Both the position numbers and the translations under genes were made by a program. The notes below the pieces were generated by a model. The model saw only the letters and a program-made list of their open reading frames with translations. It was not told where the DNA came from and made no database searches. 64,000 bases of DNA from NCBI GenBank assembly GCA_965213765.1, contig OZ243926.1, forward strand, positions 186,001-250,000. Direction: 5' to 3'. Origin of the DNA: JAJDXO01 sp965213765 (GTDB lineage: Bacteria; Pseudomonadota; Alphaproteobacteria; Rhodospirillales; UBA2165). This document shows positions 7,671 through 15,037 of this stretch, piece by piece; position 1 is the stretch's first letter; each line of letters opens with the position of its first letter.

Positions 7671-9812
7671 TCAAAGCCGGGCCCGGCGCAACCGCAGCGC
7701 ATTGGTAATCACCGAGACCGAGCTTAGGCTCATGGCGATGCTGGCGAAGATCGGGCTCAGCAACAGTCCAAACCACGGGAACAGAATTCCCGCCGCCAGC
7801 GGCACGCCCAATAAGTTGTAAACAAAAGCAAAACCCAGGTTCTGGCGAATGTTGCGCATGGTCGCCACACTGAGATTCCGGGCCCGGACGATGCCGCGGA
7901 GATCTCCTTTCACCAGGGTCAGGCCGGCACTTTCGACGGCAATATCGGAGCCGTCGCCCATGGCGATACCCACATCCGCCAGCGCCAGGGCCGGCGCATC
8001 GTTGATGCCGTCGCCCGCCATGGCGACCACCTTGCCGGCCGCCTTCAGATCGTTGATCAAGGCCGCTTTCGCCTGCGGGGGAATGCCCGCGTGGATCTGC
8101 CCGACGCCAAGTTCCGACCCAACGGCCTGCGCCGTGCCGACCGCATCGCCGGTGGCCATGATGATTTCAATCCCCGCCTGTTTCAGCAACGGAACGGCTT
8201 CGCGGGTACTTTCCTTAATCGGGTCGGTGACCATGAGAAGTGCAAGCAGTTCCGTATCCCGGGCCATATAGATCACCGTGCCGCCTGCGGCGGATAACTT
8301 TTCCGCCATATCCTGAAGATGGTCTATCCCGATACCCTGTTCCGCCATGAGCGACGGCCCCCCGAGGAACGTGACATGGCCGTCGATGGTGCCACTGACG
8401 CCCAGTCCGTCCAGAGATTTGAATTCCGTGGCCTCGGCTGGTGTCAGGTCCCTCTCCAGCGCGGACTGCAAGATGGCCCGGGCGATGGGATGAGCGCTGC
8501 CGACTTCGAGAGAAGCGGCCAGGCGGAGTGCTTCCTCCTCGCTCGCGCCGCCCATGGGAAGGACCCGGGACAAAACCGGGCGGCCCTCGGTCAGTGTGCC
8601 CGTTTTATCGACAACCAATGTGTCCACCCGTTCCAGGGTTTCGAGAGCTTCGGCATCCCGGGCGAGCACACCGGCCCGCGCGCCCCAGCCCATGGCGACC
8701 ATGATCGACATGGGCGTCGCCAGCCCGAGCGCACAGGGACACGCAATGATCAAGACGGCGACGGCATTGAGAAGCGCAAATGTGAGCCGAGGTTCCGGCC
8801 CCACCGCCGCCCAGATGGCGAAGGTCGCGGCCGCCACCAAAACCACCGCGGGGACGAAATACCCGGCGGCGACATCAGCCAGCCTTTGGATGGGCGCCCG
8901 GCTTCGCTGAGCGTCGGCAACCATCTGGACCAGCTTGGACAGCATGGTTTCACGGCCAACCCGGTCGGCGGACATGACGAAGCTCCCCGATACATTCGCG
9001 GTGCCGCCGATCACGGGATCATTCTCGGCCTTGACGACCGGCAGGGGCTCTCCGGTGATCATGGACTCGTCGACATCCGAGCGGCCATTGAGGATGCGGC
9101 CATCGACGGGAATCGTATCTCCGGGGCGAACTCGAAGGGAATCGCCTCGGGCGATTTCGGCCAACGACACCTCGCGGTCCCCGTCTGGCGTGACTTTAAG
9201 CGCGGTCGCCGGTGCCAGGCTCAAAAGCGACCGGATGGCCTCTCCGGTGCGGTCCCGGGCGCGAAGCTCCAGCACCTGCCCCACGGCGACCAGGACGGTA
9301 ATTGCGGCCGCGGCCTCGAAGTAGACCGGCACCACGCCGCCGTGGCCTTGAAAGGCAGCGGGAAATATGTCCGGAAACAGCAGCGCGGCGACGCTGTAAA
9401 TGTAGGCGGTGCCCACGCCCAGCCCGATGAGGCTGAACATATTGAGCTTCCAGGTGCGGATGGACTGCCAGAACCGCTCGAAGAACGGCGCGCCGGCCCA
9501 CAACACCACGGGCGTGGAAAGCACGAACTGGAGCCACGCCGAGATATTGGCGGGAACCGCCTTCTCAACCGGATTCCCGGGAACCAGGTGTCCCATGGCC
9601 AAGACCAACACGGGAACGCCAAACAATGCGCCCACCCACATCCGCCGGGTCATGTCGGTGAGTTCGGGATTTTCCAGAAAAACGGCTTCCGCCGGATTTT
9701 CCGGTTCCAGACCCATGCCGCAGTCGGGGCATGTGCCCGGCCCTGGATTGCGCACCTCCGGATGCATGGGACAGGTGTGAATGATCTCGGATGGGGCGGG
9801 CGTTGGGTCCAA
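7671..9812 (-). CDS. copA: Cu(I)-exporting P1B-type ATPase
   Basis: A 713-residue inner-membrane pump that exports monovalent copper. The N-terminus is not a ferredoxin-like HMA domain but a short Cys/His metal-binding segment, HTCPMHPEV to TCPDCGMG (Cys14, Cys28, Cys31). Eight membrane segments are expected. The metal-site CPC is at 358-360 (IIACPCALGLATP), the actuator motif TGEP at 253-256 and the phosphorylated Asp402 in DKTGTLTEG, with later SAHPIARAI and GDGINDAPAL. The start is TTG 9812, the only in-frame start that keeps the metal segment, and AGAAGG lies 9 nt upstream. cueR follows on the same strand and a CueR-type promoter precedes it. Confidence 0.95.
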   Translation of the reverse strand: MDPTPAPSEIIHTCPMHPEVRNPGPGTCPDCGMGLEPENPAEAVFLENPELTDMTRRMWVGALFGVPVLVLAMGHLVPGNPVEKAVPANISAWLQFVLSTPVVLWAGAPFFERFWQSIRTWKLNMFSLIGLGVGTAYIYSVAALLFPDIFPAAFQGHGGVVPVYFEAAAAITVLVAVGQVLELRARDRTGEAIRSLLSLAPATALKVTPDGDREVSLAEIARGDSLRVRPGDTIPVDGRILNGRSDVDESMITGEPLPVVKAENDPVIGGTANVSGSFVMSADRVGRETMLSKLVQMVADAQRSRAPIQRLADVAAGYFVPAVVLVAAATFAIWAAVGPEPRLTFALLNAVAVLIIACPCALGLATPMSIMVAMGWGARAGVLARDAEALETLERVDTLVVDKTGTLTEGRPVLSRVLPMGGASEEEALRLAASLEVGSAHPIARAILQSALERDLTPAEATEFKSLDGLGVSGTIDGHVTFLGGPSLMAEQGIGIDHLQDMAEKLSAAGGTVIYMARDTELLALLMVTDPIKESTREAVPLLKQAGIEIIMATGDAVGTAQAVGSELGVGQIHAGIPPQAKAALINDLKAAGKVVAMAGDGINDAPALALADVGIAMGDGSDIAVESAGLTLVKGDLRGIVRARNLSVATMRNIRQNLGFAFVYNLLGVPLAAGILFPWFGLLLSPIFASIAMSLSSVSVITNALRLRRARL

Positions 9813-9820
9813 CGAAATAT

Positions 9821-9842
9821 ACCTTCTAGTTGGGTTGAAGGT
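9821..9842 (-). promoter_or_regulatory. Perfect 6+6 dyad over the copA Shine-Dalgarno
   Basis: ACCTTC and GAAGGT form an inverted repeat around 10 nt, just downstream of the copA -10 region. The copA Shine-Dalgarno AGAAGG is part of the right arm. The arms equal the half-site of CueR operators, so it may be a second operator or an mRNA hairpin that hides the ribosome-binding site. Confidence 0.45.
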
Positions 9843-9843
9843 T

Positions 9844-9873
9844 TATATAGGGGTTCCAGCGCGGGAAGGTCAA
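9844..9873 (-). promoter_or_regulatory. CueR-type promoter of copA-cueR
   Basis: On the minus strand, -35 TTGACC (9868-9873) is followed by an ACCTTCC...TGGAA dyad and then a TATA-rich -10 (TATATA 9844-9849, spacer 18; TATAAA 9842-9847 would give 20). A long spacer with an ACCTTCC/GGAA dyad inside it is typical of MerR-family copper promoters. The right arm reads GGAACCC rather than GGAAGGT. Confidence 0.7.
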
Positions 9874-10004
9874 CCCGGGATGCTTCCGAATGACGTGAGT
9901 TTTCTTGACGCTCAGCGGGCAGACTTGCAATGTGGCGCCCATCCAATGAGGGAACCGCATTTTTTCTAATTTGTTTGGTGAATAAATTCTTATAACTGAT
10001 TGAA

Positions 10005-10595
10005 ATGATTTTATTAATCGACAACTACGATAGCTTCACCTACAACCTGTTCCATTATCTGGGTGAGCTCGGCGCGGAGATGGTCGTGCATCGCAACGAC
10101 GCCATAACGGTGGATGACGCGCTCGGCCTGAAACCGGACGGTGTGCTGATATCGCCGGGTCCGTGCGATCCCGACAAGGCGGGTATCTGCCTCGATTTGG
10201 TGGCGGCCGCGGCGGCGGAGGGGCTGGCGCTGTTTGGTGTCTGCCTGGGGCACCAGGCCATCGGACAGGCGTTTGGCGCCAAGGTGGTCCGCGCACCGGT
10301 TCCCATGCACGGCAAGATGAGCGCGGTGTCCCACGACGGATCGAGCGTATTCGATGGGCTGAACAGCCCATTTCAGGCCACCCGCTATCATTCCCTCACG
10401 CTCGACGAGGAACCATGGCCGGCAGAGCTGGAAATCACCGCCCGCAGCGATGACGGCTTGATCATGGGGATTCAACACCGCACATTGCCAATCGCCGGGG
10501 TTCAATTTCACCCGGAAAGCATCGCATCGGAGCACGGGCACTCCATCCTGGGGAACTTTTTGAAGATGATTGAGAACGGTAAGGTGGCGGCATGA
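10005..10595 (+). CDS. trpG: Anthranilate synthase component II (glutamine amidotransferase)
   Basis: Supplies ammonia from glutamine to TrpE. A 196-residue class I glutamine amidotransferase with the complete triad: nucleophile Cys80 in GVCLGHQ, His169 and Glu171 in QFHPES. The oxyanion loop SPGPCDP is at 50-56. It is a stand-alone subunit, not fused to TrpE or TrpD. The AT-rich 160-bp upstream region lacks a strong Shine-Dalgarno. A TTGACG at 9905-9910 could be a -35 box but no convincing -10 follows. Its stop overlaps the trpD start (ATGA). Confidence 0.97.
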   Translation: MILLIDNYDSFTYNLFHYLGELGAEMVVHRNDAITVDDALGLKPDGVLISPGPCDPDKAGICLDLVAAAAAEGLALFGVCLGHQAIGQAFGAKVVRAPVPMHGKMSAVSHDGSSVFDGLNSPFQATRYHSLTLDEEPWPAELEITARSDDGLIMGIQHRTLPIAGVQFHPESIASEHGHSILGNFLKMIENGKVAA

Positions 10596-11638
10596 ACGAC
10601 ATGCCCGATATGAAAAACTACATTGCCGCCGCGGCGGGCGGCTCGCCGCTGAATGAGACGCAGGCCGAGGCCGCGTTCAACATCATCATGTCCGGCGATG
10701 CGACACCCGCTCAAATCGGCGGCTTTCTGATGGCCCTTCGTGTCCGGGGCGAGACGGTCGAGGAAATCACCGGCGCCGCCCGGGCCATGCGGGCCAAATG
10801 CCTCTATGTGGAAGCGCCGGACGACGCCATGGATGTGGTGGGGACCGGCGGCGACGCCACCGGGACATACAATATTTCCACGGGCGCCGCCCTGGTTGTC
10901 GCCGCCTGCGGCGTACCGGTCGCCAAGCACGGCAACCGGGCGCTGTCTTCGAAATCCGGCGCGGCGGATACCCTGGCTGCTCTCGGCATCAATACGGATG
11001 CGGATTTCGACCTGATCGAGCAATCCATCGCCGAAGCCGGCATCGGCTTTCTCATGGCGCCCCGTCACCACAGCGCCATGCGCCACGTTGCCGGTGCCCG
11101 GGTGGAATTGGCCACCCGCACCATCTTCAATCTGCTGGGACCGATCTGCAATCCGGCGGGGGTCAAACGGCAACTGACCGGGGTTTTCGCCCGGGAATGG
11201 GTCGAACCGGTGGCCAGTACGCTCGGCCGGCTAGGCAGCGAGCGCGCCTGGGTGATGCACGGCGGCGACGGCACCGATGAGCTGACCACTACCGGGGTTT
11301 CCCATGTTTCCGAATGGAACAGCGGCAAGGTGACCAGTTTCGAAGTGTCGCCGGAGGACGCCGGGCTGCCGGTGGCCAAGCCCGAGGACCTCAAAGGCGG
11401 CGATGCCGGGACCAATGCGGCCGCCCTCCGCGCCGTATTGGCCGGTGAGTCCGGGGCCTACCGGGATGTGGTGTTGTACAACGCGGCCGCCGCCCTCGTG
11501 GTCGCCGACAAAGCAAGCGATCTGGAGGCGGGTGTCGAAATGGCGGCCGATGCCGTCGATAGCGGCAAGGCTCAGGCGTCCCTGGACCGCATGATTGAAC
11601 TGACCAACAGCCGCAACGAGGAGGGAAAGGACGGGTGA
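10592..11638 (+). CDS. trpD: Anthranilate phosphoribosyltransferase
   Basis: Transfers phosphoribosyl from PRPP to anthranilate, the second tryptophan step. A 348-residue cytosolic homodimer of normal length. The family blocks are present: VVGTGGDATGTYNIST (glycine-rich PRPP loop), KHGNRALSSKSGAADTLAALG, MAPRHHSAMRHV and TIFNLLGPICNPA. ATG 10592 overlaps the trpG stop and its own TGA overlaps the trpC GTG, indicating coupled translation along trpG-trpD-trpC. Confidence 0.97.
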   Translation: MNDMPDMKNYIAAAAGGSPLNETQAEAAFNIIMSGDATPAQIGGFLMALRVRGETVEEITGAARAMRAKCLYVEAPDDAMDVVGTGGDATGTYNISTGAALVVAACGVPVAKHGNRALSSKSGAADTLAALGINTDADFDLIEQSIAEAGIGFLMAPRHHSAMRHVAGARVELATRTIFNLLGPICNPAGVKRQLTGVFAREWVEPVASTLGRLGSERAWVMHGGDGTDELTTTGVSHVSEWNSGKVTSFEVSPEDAGLPVAKPEDLKGGDAGTNAAALRAVLAGESGAYRDVVLYNAAAALVVADKASDLEAGVEMAADAVDSGKAQASLDRMIELTNSRNEEGKDG

Positions 11639-12450
11639 GCGACGTCCTCGAGAAGATCTGTCACGACAAGCGCGCTCACATCGAAGCGCAAAAGGCCGCG
11701 CGCCCCCTGGGTGAGGTCAAGGACGCCGCCGCAAGGGCTTCAGCACCCAGAGGCTTTGCGCAACGGTTGAGAACGGCGGGTGAGACCGGGTACGGCTTGA
11801 TCGCCGAGATCAAGAAGGCGTCGCCCTCCCGCGGCCTGATCCGCGCGGATTTCGATCCCCCTGGCCTGGCGAAAGCCTATTCGGATGGCGGCGCGGCCTG
11901 CCTCTCGGTTCTGACCGATATTCCTTATTTCCAGGGCGACGATACGTTCCTCGCCCGGGCGCGGGATGCGGTTGACCTGCCGGCGCTCCGCAAGGATTTC
12001 ATGCTCGATCCCTATCAGGTGTACGAGGCCCGGGCGCTCGGCGCCGACTGTATCCTGTTGATCATGGCCGCGCTGAGTGACGCGGACGCCGCCGGGCTTG
12101 CCCGGATCGCGGAAGATCTTGGGATGGATGTCCTGGTCGAGGTTCACGACGAGGCGGAGATGGAGCATGCGCTCGCCCTGTCGCCTTCCCTCCTCGGTAT
12201 CAACAACCGCAACCTCAAGACCCTCGACGTGGATCTCGCCACGACGGAGCGGCTCGCGCCCATGAGCAGCGGCGACGAAGTTCTGGTCAGCGAGAGCGGG
12301 CTCCATGGGCCGGCCGACCTCGCCCGGATGAGCGCCATTGGGATCAATTGCTTCTTGGTCGGGGAATCGCTGATGAAGCAGCCGGAGGTGGCGCAAGCCA
12401 CCCGTGATCTTCTGCGGCTTCCCGCGGATGCCGGTCGAGCGAGCGCCTGA
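11635..12450 (+). CDS. trpC: Indole-3-glycerol phosphate synthase
   Basis: Closes the ring of carboxyphenylaminodeoxyribulose phosphate to give indole-3-glycerol phosphate. A 271-residue TIM barrel, monofunctional (no TrpF fusion). Active-site blocks are visible: IAEIKKASPSRGLI (catalytic Lys), LRKDFMLDPYQVYEA, LVEVHDEAE, LGINNRNLKTL and SESGL. The GTG start 11635 overlaps the trpD stop. moaC follows after 7 nt. trpF, trpB and trpA are not in the window. Confidence 0.97.
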   Translation: MSDVLEKICHDKRAHIEAQKAARPLGEVKDAAARASAPRGFAQRLRTAGETGYGLIAEIKKASPSRGLIRADFDPPGLAKAYSDGGAACLSVLTDIPYFQGDDTFLARARDAVDLPALRKDFMLDPYQVYEARALGADCILLIMAALSDADAAGLARIAEDLGMDVLVEVHDEAEMEHALALSPSLLGINNRNLKTLDVDLATTERLAPMSSGDEVLVSESGLHGPADLARMSAIGINCFLVGESLMKQPEVAQATRDLLRLPADAGRASA

Positions 12451-12457
12451 GTACGGC

Positions 12458-12946
12458 ATGGCGAAGCTCACCCACATCGATGATGACGGCAACGCGGTGA
12501 TGGTCGACGTCTCCGGGAAGGACCGGACCGAACGGACGGCCACGGCGGCGGGCTCGGTCTATATGATGCCGGAAACCCTCAAGCTGATCATGGAAGGCGG
12601 GGTCAAAAAGGGAGACGTGCTCACCGTCGCCCAGCTCGCCGGCATCATGGGAGCCAAGAAGACCCCCGAACTGATCCCCCTTTGCCATCCGCTGGAGTTG
12701 AGTTCGGTGCAGGTAGAGCTGACCTGCGATCCGGACCGCAACGCCGTCGACATCTCCGCCGCTTGTAAATTGACCGGCAAGACCGGTGTCGAGATGGAAG
12801 CGATGACGGCGGTCAGCGTCGCGGCGCTTACCGTCTATGACATGGTCAAGGCGGTGGACCGGGGTATCCGGATCGGCGATATACGGCTGGTCCACAAGTC
12901 GGGCGGCAAGTCGGCCGCCTTCGACGCCGAGACCCCACCCTCATGA
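12458..12946 (+). CDS. moaC: Cyclic pyranopterin monophosphate synthase
   Basis: Converts 3',8-cyclo-7,8-dihydro-GTP to cyclic pyranopterin monophosphate in molybdenum-cofactor synthesis. 162 residues, the usual length. Signature blocks: KKGDVLTVAQLAGIMGAKKT, PELIPLCHPLEL, and TGVEMEAMTAVSVAALTVYDM with the family's catalytic acid region. ATG 12458 (MAKLTHID) is chosen because earlier in-frame starts would lie inside trpC. Its stop overlaps the moeA ATG. Confidence 0.96.
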   Translation: MAKLTHIDDDGNAVMVDVSGKDRTERTATAAGSVYMMPETLKLIMEGGVKKGDVLTVAQLAGIMGAKKTPELIPLCHPLELSSVQVELTCDPDRNAVDISAACKLTGKTGVEMEAMTAVSVAALTVYDMVKAVDRGIRIGDIRLVHKSGGKSAAFDAETPPS

Positions 12947-14160
12947 TGATTTCCGTCGCAGACGCCTTGGCGCAGGTCCTGGCCGGCGTCGAGCCCCGCA
13001 ATGCGGAGCGGGTCAGCGTTGCCAGCGCTTTTGGGCGTGTGCTGGCCGAAGATGTCGCCTCGCGGCTCACCCAGCCGCCGCGCGCGGTCTCGGCGATGGA
13101 TGGCTACGCGGTGCGCGCCGAGGACGTCGGCAGGGTGCCGGCAACATTGACCCGGATCGGCGAATCGGCAGCCGGCAACGGATATGATGGCGGTATCTCC
13201 GCCGGCCAGACGGTGCGGATCTTCACCGGCGCCCCGGTCCCCGACGGCGCTGATGCGATCGTCATTCAGGAAGACACTGAAACCGACGGCGACAAGATCA
13301 CCATGACCGAGGCGCCCACGCCCGGCCGTTACATCCGCCCCGCCGGGCTGGATTTCGCCGAGGGCGACGTTCTGCTGGCCAAGGGCCGGCGCATGACCGC
13401 CCGCGATGTGAGCTTGGCCGCCGCCATGAATGTGCCTTGGCTGACGGTTACCCGGAAGCCGCGGATCGCGCTGCTGTCCACGGGCGATGAACTGGTGTTG
13501 CCGGGCGAACCGGTCGGGCCCGACCAGATCATCAGCTCCAACAGCATCGGCCTTGGATCGTCCATTCAGGCCATGGGCGGCGACGCCGTCAATCTTGGGA
13601 TCGCCCGGGATGACCCCGATGATCTCCGCCGGATGCTTGACGGCGTCCGGGGCGCCGACATGCTGGTGACCATCGGCGGCGCGTCGGTCGGTGACTATGA
13701 CCTGGTCAAGACGGTGCTTGGCGGCGAAGGCCTGGATATCACCTTCTCCACCGTCGCCATGCGGCCGGGCAAGCCGCTGATATTCGGCGCCATCCACGGC
13801 AAACCGATGCTCGGATTGCCGGGGAACCCGGTCTCGGCGGGCGTCACCTCGGTGCTGTTCCTGCGTCCGGCCATCGGCGTCATGCTCGGACTGGACGGTG
13901 ACGAAACGCCACAGGAGACAGCGCTCCTCGGCCGCGATGTTCCGGCCAACGACCACCGTCAGGACTACCTGCGCTCGACCCTCGGCATGAGCGCCCGAGG
14001 CGAATTGACCGCCACCCCGTTCGAGAAACAGGACAGCTCCATGCTGCACCTGTTTGCCCAGTCCGATTGTCTGGTTATCCGGCCGCCCAACGCGCCGCCG
14101 CTGGCCGCGGGTCAGCGGGTCGACATCGTCCGGCTGGACTGGAGCAACCTCTCGGTCTAA
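12943..14160 (+). CDS. moeA: Molybdopterin molybdenumtransferase
   Basis: Inserts molybdate into adenylated molybdopterin in the last common step of Moco synthesis. 405 residues with the four-domain MoeA layout. PPRAVSAMDGYAV, FTGAPVPDGADAIVIQED, STGDELV, SSNSIGL, TIGGASVGDYD and LPGNPVSAGV are typical MoeA blocks. ATGA overlap with moaC makes a moaC-moeA pair appended to the trp genes. The neighbouring start at 12946 is an alternative. It is followed by a 172-bp gap holding the lexA promoter. Confidence 0.96.
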   Translation: MMISVADALAQVLAGVEPRNAERVSVASAFGRVLAEDVASRLTQPPRAVSAMDGYAVRAEDVGRVPATLTRIGESAAGNGYDGGISAGQTVRIFTGAPVPDGADAIVIQEDTETDGDKITMTEAPTPGRYIRPAGLDFAEGDVLLAKGRRMTARDVSLAAAMNVPWLTVTRKPRIALLSTGDELVLPGEPVGPDQIISSNSIGLGSSIQAMGGDAVNLGIARDDPDDLRRMLDGVRGADMLVTIGGASVGDYDLVKTVLGGEGLDITFSTVAMRPGKPLIFGAIHGKPMLGLPGNPVSAGVTSVLFLRPAIGVMLGLDGDETPQETALLGRDVPANDHRQDYLRSTLGMSARGELTATPFEKQDSSMLHLFAQSDCLVIRPPNAPPLAAGQRVDIVRLDWSNLSV

Positions 14161-14214
14161 GTCCCCATTGCAGCCCAAATCGAAAATTCTTGGGCAGATT
14201 TGCAAAAATCCCTA

Positions 14215-14243
14215 TTGACCTCGGAAAAGAACCAAACTAGAAC
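14215..14243 (+). promoter_or_regulatory. lexA promoter with alphaproteobacterial SOS box
   Basis: TTGACC (14215-14220), a 17-nt spacer and TAGAAC (14238-14243) form the promoter. Overlapping its -10 is GAAC-N7-GAAC (14229-14232 and 14240-14243), the reverse complement of the direct-repeat GTTC-N7-GTTC LexA box of alphaproteobacteria. LexA bound here would block polymerase, so lexA should repress itself. Confidence 0.85.
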
Positions 14244-14332
14244 ATGTATGGGCGTTTCGGTTTTGTTCCATATGTAGTGTTGACCGCCCAATTTAACCCA
14301 GGCTCTTGTCGCACCGCATGAAGGGGGACCCA

Positions 14333-15034
14333 ATGTTGACCAAGAAGCAGTACGAATTGCTGGTCTTTATCGACCAAAAACTGCGGGAAACCGGGGTTCC
14401 GCCCTCTTTCGACGAAATGAAGGACGCACTTGATCTGCGCTCCAAATCCGGAATCCACAGGCTAATTACCGGTCTGGAGGAACGGGGTTTTATCCGCCGC
14501 CTTCCCCATCGGGCGCGGGCCTTGGAAATCCTCCGCCTGCCGGAGAATTTCCGTGTCGGCGATGTGAAACCGGCGCGTCCCAACGGCTTCACCCCCAATG
14601 TTATCGAAGGCGGCTTCCGCCCGAAATCACCCGAGCCGGCGACCGCGGAAGAGCCGACGGCATTGCCGCTTTTGGGCAGGATTGCCGCCGGCACGCCCAT
14701 CGAGGCATTGCGCGATCCAACCAACAGCATCGATATTCCCCCCTCTATGCTCGGCGGGGGTGATCACTATGCCCTGGAGATTGATGGCGATTCGATGCTC
14801 GACGCGGGCATCCACGATGGCGACACGGTGGTCATCGAGCAATGCGACACCGCGGAGAGCGGATCCATCGTCGTGGCGCTGGTCGACGGCAGCGAAGTCA
14901 CGCTGAAGCGTCTGCGCCGCAAGGGCGGGACCGTGGCGCTCGAGCCTGCCAATAAGGACTACGAAACGCGGATATTCGGGCCCGATCGGGTTCAGGTCCA
15001 AGGTCGCCTTGTAGGCCTGTTCAGGAAGTACTAG
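14333..15034 (+). CDS. lexA: LexA repressor, self-cleaving SOS regulator
   Basis: Represses DNA-damage genes and undergoes RecA-stimulated self-cleavage. 233 residues. The N-terminal winged helix (MLTKKQYELLVFIDQKL...PPSFDEMKDAL) is followed by a linker longer than in E. coli. The S24 peptidase domain has the cleavage bond Ala119-Gly120 (RIAAGTP), catalytic Ser154 (DGDSM) and Lys192 (TLKRL). ATG 14333, preceded by AGGGGG, gives the family N-terminus. An alphaproteobacterial LexA box lies on its promoter. It converges on comEC with only 3 nt between the stops. Confidence 0.97.
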   Translation: MLTKKQYELLVFIDQKLRETGVPPSFDEMKDALDLRSKSGIHRLITGLEERGFIRRLPHRARALEILRLPENFRVGDVKPARPNGFTPNVIEGGFRPKSPEPATAEEPTALPLLGRIAAGTPIEALRDPTNSIDIPPSMLGGGDHYALEIDGDSMLDAGIHDGDTVVIEQCDTAESGSIVVALVDGSEVTLKRLRRKGGTVALEPANKDYETRIFGPDRVQVQGRLVGLFRKY

Positions 15035-15037
15035 GGA

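Noticed and set aside
8319..9893. A 524-codon open frame on the plus strand opposite copA
   Set aside because: Its sequence is low-complexity (Gly, Arg, His, Asp) with no recognisable domain, and copA on the other strand has every P1B-ATPase motif. It is a GC-rich codon shadow.
9930..9995. A 21-residue open frame upstream of trpG, considered as a trp leader peptide
   Set aside because: It has only one Trp codon and no terminator/antiterminator hairpins follow before trpG.
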